DNA from: Volutella citrinella
Taxonomy: Eukaryota; Ascomycota; Sordariomycetes; Hypocreales; Nectriaceae
Assembly: GCA_034401135.1 (NCBI GenBank)
Contig: JAWZSP010000006.1
Coordinates: 4,340,001-4,404,000 of the forward strand
Direction of reading: 5' to 3'
DNA: 64,000 nt
The notes under the pieces were generated by a model. That model searched no databases. It was not told where the DNA came from and saw only the letters and a list, made by a program, of their open reading frames with translations. Position 1 is the stretch's first letter, and each line of letters starts with the position of its first letter. Position numbers and translations under genes: made by a program. Below, piece by piece: positions 35,759 through 48,154 of the stretch.

Positions 35759-37407
35759 ATGCCGCGCCCGCTGAACAAGAACGCCTGGTTCGTCGATGCA
35801 ATTGAGATTCGCGATTGATTCTACGTTTCTAACCAGCTGAACAGCAACACATGCCGCCGGCGCAAGCTCAAATGTATATCCCATTTCAACTGGCCTCTTA
35901 TACGGACCGGGATATTTAACATGCATCTAGGCAGCCTCCATGTTCCAGTTTGCGAGCAATGCACCAAGTCTGGACGCTATTGCGATAGATCTCAAAAGGG
36001 TCTCGAGTTTAGCAAGTTGATTCATGCATCCAAGACTCCGTCATCGTCTAACCAACAACTAATAGCCCAGTATGAACCCAAGAGCCTCCCGGTGCATGAG
36101 AAGCCGCAGGACCAGCTCCGCGACCCCAAGCTTGCGCGCCTGTTCCATTCCTACATCAGCAATGTCTCGCGCTGGTACGACTTGAGCGACGCGTCGTGCT
36201 CCTTCGAGACGGTGGTCCCGTCCATTGCCCTTGACACACCGCTGCTGTTCTGCGCACTCATGGCACTCGCGGCAATGCATGCGAGCAAGACAACCTCGAC
36301 GAATCTGCTTGCGACTGCAGAGGCGTACCACACAAACTGCGTCAAGATGCTGATACTGCTTGAGGGCGATGATGAGTTGATCCAGCGAGGGGTAGCGCTC
36401 ACAGCTACGTGTCTGTTGCGTTCGTACGAGATACTTCAAGGCAAGTTTGAAATCTACTAGTAGATTAGGCACATATTGTACACGTACTTACGCTCCCAGG
36501 CGACGTCGACCCTAACATGCATCTTCGCGGCGCCTATTCCATGGCGTCGGTTCCTCGCATACCAAAAGAGCCGGCCAGCGAAGGCTTACACGAAGCAGGC
36601 TTCTGGAACTATCTCCGCGAGGACATCACCTTCAGCCTGTATGAGAGGTGCCAGCTGAAGATGGACCTGGATGCTGTTGGGCCCCTTGGCGAGCACCAAT
36701 CAGACCAGGACTATCTGAACTCCATATCTGTTGTGCTGGGCAGCATCATCAATGCTACGTTTGGCGACTATGTCGACCCGGTGCAGTGGTCTCAGGGCTT
36801 GCATATCCTGTGTAACTGGCTCACAACCTATCCGCAGCGACTTCTTCCGTACGCGCGGTGTCCACAGGATGTCGTGATGGGGTCGCCGTTCCCTTCAGTG
36901 TGGTTTCTCAGGCCATGCCATGGTGTGTGATGGTCCAGCTGGTTAGCCAAGCTTTTTTCTGCTGACTGACAGCCTACAGGTTCAACGATGCATTACTATC
37001 TCATCGCGCTCTTGATTCTGATCGTCACTGTGCCTGATGGCAGCCGCCATTTACTCACCAAACTGGACTTTATGGGCCATTCGGTGGCATCGGAACCTGA
37101 GCTCCTCAACGAAATAGCCCTCGATATTTGCGGCATAGCATTCACTGTTCAAAACCCGTCTGTAATTGTCAATGCCTTTGGGCCCATTACATTTTGTGGG
37201 TTACCACTATCCAAAATCGCTAGTCAGTTATCCAATTCTAACTCTCACCCAACAGCATGCAGATTCCTCCGGGATAAAATGGCGAGGGAAGAGCTTGAGC
37301 GGCACCTCCTCGCCTGTAAAAAGGCGACGGGCTGGCCCGTGGAGAGGCTTGTTGCCAGTCTCAAATCCTCTTGGCTGGACCACGATGAAGTTGCAACGAT
37401 GGAATAG
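35759..37407 (+). CDS. Zn2Cys6 transcription factor, six exons
   Basis: Model: exons 35759-35787, 35845-35873, 35931-36440, 36500-36922, 36980-37195 and 37256-37407, giving 452 aa. The DNA-binding domain is split over three exons, two of them only 29 nt: MPRPLNKNAC, then NTCRRRKLKC, then SLHVPVCEQCTKSGRYC. Joined, this gives a perfect C-x2-C-x6-C-x5-C-x2-C-x6-C cluster near residue 10. The rest matches the Fungal_trans_2 (ARCA-like) pattern (LARLFHSYISNVSRWYDLSD; ALDTPLLFCALMALAAMHAS; GFWNYLREDITFSLYERC). The third intron needs a GC donor (G|GCAAGT); the others are GT-AG, 57-60 nt. An annotation using single frames only would miss the zinc cluster. It is divergent from the PhyH gene, a plausible target. 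Confidence 0.86.
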
Positions 37408-38019
37408 GGAACCAGACTCGTCTACATGTAGTTCATTCGACTCTGATCGCCAGTAGACGACTCTGCGGCATGGGTTTTGTCACTTAGCACTGCGTTTGAC
37501 CATGGGTTCGCAGTTAATACCGAGAAACTATGGCAACTCGAAATACAGACGGTCTAGCCGCTGAGAAAGCAAATGATACGGGTTGAAAAAATTCATAAGG
37601 CCTGGGTTGATGTCTGCATAATATATTGAAGTATCCTTGGTCTCCTTGGTTACCCTATAGTTGGAACGCTCCTTGATAGCCCCCAAATCCTAGCTCTACC
37701 TTGGTCATAGACTGTGGCCTAGAATCTCTAGACTCGCATAGAATCTCAAAGAGAATTAGCCATTGTGGTAGTGTAAGAGTATGGAGCCTAGAACGTCTCT
37801 GGGCATCGCCCTTTAGCAACTGAGTGTTGACCGCGCTAGATAAGCTTTCCTTGTGCAAATCAGATGGAATACTTTCTGTCGCATCGGGATCGCATGTCTG
37901 ATTGTATAATTCCGCATCTCTGCGCTCGCTAAGTTCCATGAATCATCCTTATGAAACTTAATTGCTGATATTATTACGGATGTATATCTATTATTCCTCT
38001 TCTAGGGTATAGGAGGAAG
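37408..38019. other. Intergenic between convergent genes
   Basis: No gene is recognised. A 94-codon minus-strand frame at 37655-37939 has no recognisable features. Confidence 0.5.
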
Positions 38020-39379
38020 CTAATTGCTGCTATTATCCCTCTTGTGAACCTTTCCCATCGGTTTCAGCTCCAGGGAATTGTCACTACTGCTCAACGCAAC
38101 ACTCAGGCGCTCACTCTTGACCACGACCTCTTCCGTCCTCAGAACCCCCCCTTGGCTCGGAGAGCCTTTGGTCTGAGCCTGGTCAGGGCTCTTCAGCGCC
38201 TCTTGGGACTCTTGCCAGGCCGACATGATGACGACCGAGTTGCGGCCGTACTTTGCGTTATGATACCCGTGTCCCGTGTTCCTTCGAGCATCGCGATTGG
38301 TGTCGGTTCGCATTGTGCCCAGCTCTTGGTTGTTGCTTTGCGACGTGCCGCGGAAATAGCTTCGATGACTGGACTTGAGTTCTCGGTATAGCATTCGTCT
38401 GGGATTCATTAGTGGAGGAGGCAGAAAGGGCATGTCGACATTCTTACAGCACAGGGATGGAGATGGCCATGATTGTAGCGGCGGGCTCCGTCAAGGTCCA
38501 AATGGTTAGGTCGACTCGGTCATAGGTGATGTCCGGGCTGGTCATGTTGACGACCAGGACGGCCTTGACAATACCCGTGATTCCGGCGCTATGCTACAAT
38601 TAGTGACATCACATCGCTTGAATCGCAGGGGAATCTCACATTGCACCCAAGCTCATCGCAATGGCCACTCCAAGCCTCTCGCGGCGAAGCATGTTGGTTC
38701 CCATCAAGATCGTCCAGGGAAGCACGGCGAGGACGAAATCGAGAATAGCGGAATAGTCTGCAGAGATGATTAGCGAGTGCTTGGGCGCAAGGTCGTGGAC
38801 TCGAGCATACAAGCAGCGAATAGTTGAAACCTGAGGAGAGGCATCTTTTCCCAGCAAGTCCCCGGCACGCTCTTGTCCCAGACCCTCTGGAGCGGGGAGC
38901 ACTTTGCGAAGCCGAATATCCAGACCAGGTTCATGGATATGTTGACGGACACGATGACGAAAATAAGGAAATACTTCATCCACACGTTTGTGGCGATGCG
39001 ATAGAGCGTGATGGCGAATGACGTCTTGCTCAGGGTTGTTGCCAGGATGCCAAATGTCGCGACGAGGATGGTGAACAGGTTGATCGTCTTCATATCTTCG
39101 GTGCTAATGGTGTCCATGTGCCGTCCGAAGCCGAGCGAGACAAGGTACGTGTTTATTGACACGGCCATGGTCAAGGATAGCTAATCGATATCAACACCAT
39201 ACGGATGACTGGGAGTCTGTTGCTGCACATACCCATGAGAGAATCAGCAGGTGGTCGTCCCACCACAGACCACGGCCACGCCACAGCTTGCAGTAGACGC
39301 GCAGGAAGAGCAAGATGGCACTCGCTGCCGTCAGCGACCAGCACGAGGCCAGGACTCGAGTGCCTCTGCTCTCCGTCAT
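38020..39379 (-). CDS. Seven-TM integral membrane protein (fungal rhodopsin-domain family)
   Basis: Model on the minus strand: exons 39379-39233, 39180-38811, 38757-38640, 38588-38448 and 38398-38020, giving 384 aa. Introns are 49-53 nt and all phases agree. The pattern is that of the fungal rhodopsin-domain family (PF20684, often linked to CFEM/Pth11-like receptors): LFLRVYCKLW...WWDDHLLILSW, GFGRHM, TLSKTSFAITLYRI, CSPLQRVWD, then YYSAILDFVLAVLPW, and RVDLTIWTLTEPAATIMAIS with a final helix. A long hydrophilic C-terminal tail of about 120 residues follows. There is no N-terminal CFEM cysteine domain. A sensing or signalling role at the membrane is inferred from the family. Confidence 0.88.
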
Positions 39380-40763
39380 TGTGAGAGTCCGACACTGACA
39401 CTGTGCTCGAGGCGAATATGAAGAGGAGGGTGGAACAGACGTCAATCAATCCCCAAACAGGCGCTGCCCTCCCGGTTTTCTTTTTTTCTTCCGTGCCTCT
39501 TCCCTGTGATCAGACTTCCGACCCGAGCCATCCCTGCCCAGGGGCCCTGCAACTAAAAGCGCCATGGGACCAACTCTATGCAGGTGTGAGCGTGGCAAGC
39601 CACAAACAAGGCGTGCTCAGAGGGATCGGCATGCGCTACCGACTCGTGGCACCCTCGTATGAGAGATTGATGTGCTTGGGAACCACGAGGAGGCTGTTCA
39701 TCCTGGTGCTAACCTGCCTCGGCATCACGGATTCGTATTTGCGATGCCCAATTCAAGATGGATGATGCGAGGCAGCCAAGCTGGGGCAACAAAAGTGCAA
39801 GCAACGCGCGATTCCATTCATCATTTCGGCGGGCTCCTCCGCGGAGTAGGCTCCTCATTAGTCAAGCAAGACAGTCTGGAGGCCCTTCCGGCGTTCCGGG
39901 AGACGGCGCCATGGGGCTAGCGAGTCGTTGGTGCGGCATCACGACCTTTTATTCGCCGGCTCCGGGTGGGCTGGCCCAACACTCGGCGTTTCGGCCGCGG
40001 CCGGCTCGTAGGGCTAAACTCAGGAGGGGAACCCCGGCGAGGGGGAGGGGCGCCTAAGTTGGGCAATGGGAAAGTTCATGCGCCATTTCCCATGAAGTGC
40101 TACACACGCCATCCGCCGGCCCTTGTCCGTTTGGGGTCTGGGCGAGGCGGGGCAGCTGAGATGGCCGATCGCCAAGTGAGTGAGGATCTGCAAACAATAC
40201 GGGGCCGGTTCATCCCATATGCCCCTCCCGCGGCCGCTGATTTTTCTAGATGCCGACTGCTGCTGGATTCTGCTGGTGTGTGAGATGTTTGTGTTTGCTG
40301 GCAGCCGCGAAATGCCCAGTGTAAGCCCCAAATATAAACTATTGATCGGTTGGAGTGTTGATGACTCGATCCTCGCTGCTACTCCATATCCTCTCGCCTC
40401 TAGATAGCCGACTGCAGACCCTGTGGGACCTTGCAAGTTGAGGGTCTACTCCACCTGTGAATCCGGGGCTGCTCCCACGGCATTTCCAACAATCAGATGT
40501 CCCCGTCGGGGCGCCGGCCGTGAGAATGATGAGCAGCCCCGCCCTGACGACACACACTTGGACCCCTTTCGAGCAAATGATGCACACTGGACCCTTTCAA
40601 GGAAATGAAGAGTGCCCAAAGCGTCTCTGGGCCGACTCGAATAAAACCAGTTGAGCGGGCGATCGACAAGACGAACGCAGCCACACGAATCCCCCCCTCG
40701 TTCGTTCCTCTCCTCCAACGGCCACCTCCTGTTTGCATCATCTTGTCACGCAGACTGCTAGAG
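39380..40763. other. Divergent promoter region
   Basis: About 1.4 kb between the membrane-protein gene and the carboxylesterase. Short open frames are GC-rich and not protein-like. No RNA gene is seen. Confidence 0.5.
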
Positions 40764-42518
40764 ATGCATTCTTTCACACTAACCAGCATCCTCCTGACGG
40801 CGGCTGCCTCGCTGTCTCAGGCTGCAAGCCCTCGTCCGGAAAAGTGCCCGCCCAACGGCCCCCGTGCTGATCTCGCCAACGGGACTTACCTGGGCCTGTA
40901 TGATGCGAAGAACGCGCAGGACTACTTCCTGGGCATCCCGTACGCCCAGCCGCCCGTCGGCTCCCTCCGGTTTGCGCCACCCAAGCCTCTGTCGGAGGCG
41001 TTTGGCGAGCCACGAGTTGCTACCGAGTATGGCTTGATGTGCATCGGCTACGGGTCGGATACGGCCAGCCTCGGGAACCCTATTTCTGAGGACTGCCTTA
41101 CGCTCAACGTGGTCCGTCCTGCAGGTACGCGCCCTGGGGACGATCTCCCGGTCGGCGTCTGGGTCCACGGCGGCGTGAGTTGCTACTCTGTTATCATGCA
41201 TCCCATACTAGACAGCTGCTGACGTACCACTTAGAGCTATGTGAACGGAGGCTCTCGTGACCCGAGATACAATCTCACTCACATTGTCGACCAGTCCGTC
41301 AAGGAGAAGAAGCCCATGGTGGCCGTCTCCATCAACTACCGTGTCTCCTACTGGGGTTTCCTGTTCAGCGAAGAGCTGAAGGACGCCGGCGCCGGCAACA
41401 TCGGCTTCCGGGATCAGCGCATGGCACTGCAATGGCTACAGGACAACATTGCAGCCTTTGGAGGCAGCCCGCGTAAGGTCACCATCTGGGGAGAGTCGGC
41501 TGGTGCTCGCTCTCTGGGAATGCAGCTCGTTGCCTACGACGGCCAGCACAACGGCCTGTTCCGCAGCGCCATCCTGCAGAGCGGCAGCCCCGTGGCCAAG
41601 TTCCAAAACGCGGGTGTCTGGCAGCCGTACTTTGACGCCCTCGTTCAGAAGACGGGCTGTGCTGGGGATGCCAACAAGCTGGACTGCCTGCGTGGGCTTC
41701 CCTGGCAGACTCTCAGCGACATCTTCAACAACACGAACCCGCTGGGTGTCACTGCCCCGACTCTGACGGCAGTCATTGACGATGACTTCATGACGGCCCA
41801 GGCCTCCCAGCTCCTGCGCCAGGGCAAGTTTGCCCACGTGCCGCTGCTGACTGGAAACAACTTTGACGAGGGCACCGGCTATGCCAAGCAGGGCATCAAC
41901 ACGACGGCCCAGTTCCTGTCGTGGGCCACCAGCCCTAGCCTGGCTCTCACCGATGTCCAGGCCGCCGCCGTTGCCGCCTTGTATCCCGACGACCCCGACG
42001 TCGGCATCCCCTCGTCCTACGTCGGCCGCCCTGCTGCCTACCCCTGGGGCCTGCAGTGGAAGCGTGTGGCTGCCTTTGCCGGCGACTACCAGCAGCACAA
42101 CGGTCGACGTCTGCTCGCCGAGACGTATGCCGGCGCCGGTCTGCCCGTGTACTCGTACATGTGGAACGTCTACGTCAACGGCCTGCCCAACATCTACGGC
42201 GCGACTCACTTCCAAGAAGTCGCCTTTGTGTTCAACAATGTCCAGGGCAGCGGCTACGCGGCGAATCCGTTCGAGGGCAAGCCGCAGACCTATGTCCAGC
42301 TGGCAGACTTGATGAGCCGGATGTGGGTTTCCTTTATGCATGACAGCGATCCCAATGGCATCCGCGGGCCTAGCAAGGGTGCAAAGTGGCCTCGCTACAG
42401 CCTTGACAAGCCGGACAATCTCGTCTTTGATGCCAACCGCACCAATCTTCGATATGTTGCCAAGGATGATTACAGGAAGAAAGAGATTGCCTATCTCTTC
42501 GACAATGTCTTCGTCTAG
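40764..42518 (+). CDS. Type-B carboxylesterase/lipase, secreted
   Basis: Model: exons 40764-41174 and 41235-42518, giving 564 aa. Signal peptide MHSFTLTSILLTAAASLSQA. Family features: FLGIPYAQPPVGSLRF, SEDCLTLNVVRP, the oxyanion-hole VHGG, WLQDNIAAFGGSPRKVTIWG, and the nucleophile Ser225 in GESAG. The acid and His parts of the triad are expected in the second half (the NFDEGTGY and ATHFQEVAF regions). The 60-nt intron splits VHGG from SYVNGG in phase 0. It should hydrolyse esters outside the cell; the substrate is unknown. It is convergent with the MFS gene, whose regulator-like neighbour follows, suggesting an uptake or detoxification group. Confidence 0.92.
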
Positions 42519-42709
42519 ACCTGGCCTTGTGAAGTAACTAGATATTGGCTGTTAGGGGGGAAATGAATGTTGATATTAAATAGAAGTACATATAAATTAG
42601 ACTCTCCTTCAGATCCACTTGCCAACTTTGCAGTTTTCTCTCATCCCACTGCACTAGGTTGCCCCTCTAGAATTTAAGTGTTGATGCGCCATTCCTTCTC
42701 GTGGGAGAA

Positions 42710-44915
42710 TCACGGCTCAGCATCTTCAGATCCGGTTTGCGCAACTGGCTTCTTCTCCCTCACGTCTTTCCAGCCCATGCCCAACGAGGCCAGGAAGGCG
42801 CACAAGGCAAAGCCGGTCACGAGGTAAAAGACATCATCAATGCCCTTTGAAAACGCCATGAGAACCCCGTGGAGCTCTTGACTTCCAGCAGGTGCCAGTT
42901 CCCTCACAGCCGCGGCGCCTCCTCCCGCTGCCAATGCTGCCTCGGGTGACACTGATGGCGCCCATGATTGGAGACCAGACACAAGACTCTGCGTGAAGAC
43001 TGTTGTGGCGACGACGACGAAGATTGAAGCGCTGACATTCTGACAGAAGATGAGTATGGCGAGACCCATTGGGATCTCTGATGGCTGCACAGCGTTCTGA
43101 ATTGCCACCATGCCCTACGAGACGCACATGTCAGCAGCAGACTCGCACGTTTTAGAGATCATATAAGCTGAGACAGCACATACCATTTGAAGAGAAGAGC
43201 CCCAGCCTGCGCCCACGAGTATCTGGGAGCCAATGATGGTGGCATGAGTCGTGGCTGGCGATAGCCTAGTGAACAGCCCTGAGCCGATGGAGTTGATTGA
43301 AGCACCAAATACGACCCAGGGTAGATAATAACCAAGCTTCGACACTGTGTTGCATTAGCCAAGACGTACGACGAGTATAACAGTGTGGTTGCAGCCGAAG
43401 TACTAACCTGCGGCACCAGACAGGACGAGAAATAACAGCTGTGTCAGAATGCTGGGCAACATGTAGACACCACTCATCGTCGGGTTCAGCCCTCGGACGG
43501 CCTGGAAATACATGGGAATGTAGATTCCCACGACGAATATGCAGGCAGCCAGGGCCGTGTTTTGGGCGAGGCTGGCCCAGATGATTCGTTTGCTGATCAT
43601 GGCCACGGGAATCATTGCCCTCTCCTTCATCCGCCTCTGCCAAAAGACGAAGATTATAGCCAAGACCCCAGCCCCGCAAAAGAGACCAATGATTGAGGGA
43701 CTGCTCCATGCATGTGTTCCCTCTGCACCAAACTGGAGGGCCATGAGCAGCATGATGATGGCCGCGGCGAACATGAGGCATCCTAGAAGATCCAGGTGTG
43801 GGATAACTCTCTTGAGCAGGTCTAAGGAGAACGACTCCTTGTCCGTCAGTTCAGGCACTTGGCAGATTGAGAGGACTAGGCCTGCCACACCAAGAATGGG
43901 GAGGTTGATGTAGAAGCCTGTCAATTGTTAATATATCTGACCAGTGAGACTGACGGATTGCAACTCACACCAACGCCATGTCGCGTATTCCGTCAAGGCT
44001 CCTAAATACATGGTTAGAGTATGCCAACAGTGAATTGGGATACATGTAAAATGATAACTTGCCTCCCACCAAGGGACCTAGGACGATGCCTATCTGACTG
44101 ACTGGAGAAGCTTGTTAGTTGTTGCAGTCAATGTCTCTGCATGGTATACGAACCTCCAAGAACAGTCCCGGTGAATACTGCATAAAGACTATTAGCCTTC
44201 CCTCGACATTGAAGCCCACGCTGAGGCTTGGGGTATTCATTCTACTCACGAGGGCGCTTCTCCATCGGGGTGGCCGCCGAGACCATTGTGAGGGCGCCGT
44301 TGACCAACCCCGAAGCCCCGATCCCAGCGACAGCTCGGCCGACGATGAAGGTGGTTGAGTTTTTGGCAATGCCGCAGATGAGAGATCCTAGCCCAAAACC
44401 GACGAGGAACCCGAGGAAGATCCACTAGAGATGAATGACGGATTAGCAGCTGTCTTGGTAGTTGGTGCAAGTGTTCCCTTGATACCTTCACCTTGAAGTG
44501 CGTGTATAGCTTTCCACTGAGCGGCTGCAGGGACGCACTGCCGCAGACAATTCGAGTCAGTGAAAGATCGGTGCAGGCTGAGTGATTAAAGTCATACCAT
44601 GACAGTTGGTACGCTCCCGTGTACCATCCCACATCCGGCAGGGCACGAAATTCGCTAGTGATTCGAGGGATGGCCTAGTAGCGTGAGTATGAGTTAGCAG
44701 CTCGGGGCTTGGCGTCTGCTGATGAATGTGCCGAGGGCGTCCCTTACAGTGTTCAAGATGGACGTGTCCAGCATGAGGAGGAACACGACACATGTGATGC
44801 TGGCTATTGATACTGCGAATCTGATTCCTGTCAAGGGAACCTGTTTGGTACTTGTCGCGGGCGGCGTCATGGAATCCATTTCCAGGTTCTCGTAGGTGTC
44901 GCTTTCTTTCGCCAT
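42710..44915 (-). CDS. MFS efflux transporter (DHA2-like), ten exons
   Basis: Model on the minus strand: exons 44915-44748, 44674-44598, 44537-44486, 44424-44250, 44177-44154, 44101-44063, 44001-43969, 43917-43408, 43344-43184 and 43114-42710, giving 547 aa. Three exons are only 24, 39 and 33 nt; together they encode [20 protein letters not shown] and [13 protein letters not shown], the antiporter motif-C region. Other family motifs: [53 protein letters not shown]. The intron after exon 6 has a GC donor (G|GCAAGT); the rest are GT-AG with 51-73 nt. All ten phases close. The start at 44915 is the ATG before a hydrophilic tail; the frame stays open to 45038. The substrate is unknown. Confidence 0.9.
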
Positions 44916-45237
44916 CGTGCTGTAGTGGAATCCTGATAGCAAGAAGAATAGTAGGATTGAACGGGTTGGATATGTAAAGACTGAAGACACGATTGGAATA
45001 AAAAGAATGTGATGTAACCGCCTTATTCCCCTTGACATCGGGTAGGAGGCTTATTTATTTCTGGTGGAGGTCAGAGTGGAATTCATTGTCAACTCCGCTC
45101 CACCTCAACTCCGTCTGGCCACAGCCCCAGGCGCACGGCTTTGGCACACGAGTAGCCTTTTCAAGAGTATGGTGCACCAGGCTTAGTATTTGCCGTATTA
45201 ATTATCCCCCTCTCATAGCAAGGCATCTAGGCTGCAG

Positions 45238-47277
45238 TCAATCCATCCTCATGTCAGGACCCCAAAAACTAAAGGATTCTCCAAAGAGGGGGACATCCAA
45301 CAAGCTGAGCATCGAGGAGTCTACAGGGCCATCCATGGCAACTTGCGCACCAAACAGTGAGCCATTGGTCGCCCCGTCTACTGCTGGTCGCCACTGCTCC
45401 ATGGTCGCTCGCAGTATTTCTGCACCCTTGGCAAACCCAGTGTCCACCGCGACGTCGCCGTGCTGCAGCGTTTCGTGGGCCAGTTCCAACTTTGCTGCGA
45501 CCTGGCCGGTGTAATATGAGACATCGGCAGTCGTCCGCACTGCCGCGCCGTCCCACCCGGGGTGGTCAAGCACGGTGAGCCAGAAGAGCGTCTGGAGGTT
45601 GCGGATGCCGTGCATGAGAATGGGAAACGGCATGCCGATGTAGTGCGTGATGTCAAAGGCCAGGTAGTTATCAAGACATGCCTTGACGCTTTGCACGCAC
45701 AAGTGTAGATGCTCGAGTCTTCTAAAGTCGATGACTTGCTGGAACTGGGATGGCTTGTGGGCGTCGAGTGCCAGTTCGTATATCAAGACTTTGGCGTTGT
45801 AGAGGTGCGATAGTACAACTTCTAGATGCCAGTTAGAAAAGCACAACGGCTATTAGGGGAGACGGTACTATTGTTCGTCATCGCTGGTGGAATTTGGGCC
45901 TCGACCTTTTCTAGGGAGGCGCAGAGGGCTGGGATGTGGAGGGCACCAGAGGGTGAGCTGTTCGGTCCGTGTGATGTTCGTGGGAACAATGACAAAGCGT
46001 CATGGGCCAGTTGCGATATCCTGGCCAACGAGGTGAGTAAACTGTCGCCCTCGGTCTCTGGATTCTGAAGCAGCATCACTGCGGCCTCCTCCATCGTCGG
46101 TGACCATCGCATGGCATCGTCACTGAGTAGTAGTGACACCCTGCATTCAGTTAGCAAGTTGAGAATGCAGCACAACAGACTAGTTTACCAACGTCACAGA
46201 GTTGATGTAGCAAGCCAACACCGCTCGACGCCCTTGATGAGTGCTTGGTGCACTGCCACCTGTGGCAATCGGCAGGGGGAACGGCTTGGGGCAGCCCCGG
46301 CCTGCTCCAAAGTCCTCGCCCCAAGGCTTATTCATTCGCAGGTCGAATATCATGGCTTGAGTCATGTTCATCATCATGCGGAGATGCGGCTTCCCTCGTG
46401 AGAAGTAGTGCTGCCTGTGCAAACATGTGTAAGCAATAAGACGATCCTCCTCATACCCGGACTGGGTCTACGCACCAGCTCAAAAATGTCAAGAGGGCAA
46501 ACAGCAGATCAACGCTCATGTTCCCCTTGACCATGATCTGGGTCGCGAGCTCTTCTCGCAGCCGTTCGAGGATATCGGCTTGTCTGTGTGGGCATTGCAG
46601 GCTCACGGCTACGATGGCGAGCCACAAGACCGGATACTCGGCTTGCACCATACGAGGCGTTGTGGATTCTGGAAGATGGATGAAGGGCATCAGCGACACA
46701 TGGTGGGCCCGAAAGATGCGGAGTGATTCCTCAGCCCTTGCGGGGGAGAGACGGGGTTCGAACGGGGCATCTCCATCTGGCGGGGATGTGCCAGGGGTAT
46801 CTGGGCTGTCGATGGCGCTGCTATTGTGGGACAGGATCCGACCTGTGCCCGCGCTGTGGAGATGACGACTTGGTGAGCCGGAGCTTTCGTCCCCGGATTG
46901 TGCTGCGCGAAGGAGCGAGACCAGGTCGTCCAGCTTGTCCTGGAGGCGGGCCGAGTCTGAATCCCTGATTGGTCTTCGCGATAGACGCCGTCGAGGTGCC
47001 GTTGTACGGGTGCACTCCTTTCCGAGGCGGTGACACCTGGGGGAATTATATCAGTCAGCAAACTCATACGATGGATGCGGGTCATCGGCACGCATCAATA
47101 CGTAATGCAGAAAAGAAAAAGAGAGTGAGCAGTCACTGCAACCCACCTCTGGCACTTGGCGCCGCTGCCGGCGGTGTCCTGGAGACAACTGCGCTTCGCC
47201 CGAGTACAGCTGGAACAGGCCTGTCCGTACCGAGACGATAGATGATGCTCTGCTCCGTCGGGACCGTCTGTGTCCAT
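45238..47277 (-). CDS. Zn2Cys6 transcription factor
   Basis: Model on the minus strand: exons 47277-47147, 47036-46476, 46414-46193, 46140-45869 and 45821-45238, giving 589 aa. The zinc cluster straddles intron 1: ACSSCTRAKRSC...KCQR, then CHRLGKEC, with a long loop of ten residues between the third and fourth Cys, as in AflR-type proteins. A basic RRRLSRRP and a leucine-rich linker (LQDKLDDLVSLL) follow. The regulatory part includes VSLMPFIHLPE, FLSWQHYFSRGKPHLRMMM and VVLSHLYNAKVLIYELAL. Intron 1 is 110 nt; the others are 47-61 nt. The donor of intron 3 (GTTGGT) is the weakest. It lies just upstream of the MFS gene on the same strand and may control it and the carboxylesterase. Confidence 0.87.
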
Positions 47278-47879
47278 GGTGTGGAATTAAGCTGGCTTAG
47301 CTGTTGAGAAGGCTACCCGATGTGCTCCTCCTGTGGCTTCGCAAGGCACACTGACAGCAGAACTACGCAGTGGGAGGGGATTGGTACCCAAGTTGCCGTG
47401 GTGCGGCGGGTGGGAATGAAATTGCCCGTCCCTGATGCGAGCGGAATTCGTTGCCCAACTCCGCTCGATGCCAAACTACCTTATGGAGTGGGTCTAATTT
47501 AATCCGAGATGAATGCCGCTCCCAGTCAGGTGCTATGTCATGCTCATGCTCTGCTTACCCTAAGGACTCAATGTGGACGTGGCGGGCTGGCAAACAAAAG
47601 CTGTGAGTGCCTCTTTGGAAAGGCATCTCATCTATACATTTGCGACAGCCATCGTGCAACACCACCACTACCACCACCCCCGCGTTCTTCTCCTGCCATC
47701 CATCAGCCCCTGCAGCCGTGTGACAGCGGAGGGCGTTTCGCATCATCTGTCAGCGGACGCCATGGCTCAATCTTCCCTGCTCAGCAGCACCTCCCTGAGT
47801 GATGTACACTTCTAGAATCATCCTGCGCGTGTGTGTGCCTGACTCGGCCCATGTTGTTATTGGTGCCTGCTTGCTGCAG
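47278..47879. other. Intergenic
   Basis: Promoter of the minus-strand regulator. A CACCACTAC-rich stretch lies near 47660-47680. No gene is recognised. Confidence 0.45.
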
Positions 47880-48154
47880 CAGAGATGGGACGGCGGCCGA
47901 ATCTCCGAAATTGCAGAATCCAGCCAAAGCCAGCTCTCCTATTCGGCACCAAGGTGCCATCGACGTCATCAATCGACGTGGAACACCAATCCCCCGACCG
48001 CCCGGCTCCGGTGTTGGCCGCAACACGTTTCTCCATCAACTCTAGCGCTTGTGGTCGTATTCCTAAAGGATCTAGTGCCGTCGCGTGACAAGCTACGCCA
48101 CTCGTACTGGCGTGCGGGGTCTGTCTGGGGACGAAGGATCTCGCAAGAAGGGAC

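Noticed and set aside
41436..42341. 301-codon minus-strand frame
   Set aside because: Antisense shadow of the carboxylesterase, which has all expected family motifs.
46735..46770. GGTTCGAAC resembling a tRNA T-loop
   Set aside because: It lies inside the coding sequence of the Zn2Cys6 gene, and no acceptor stem or D-arm pairs around it.
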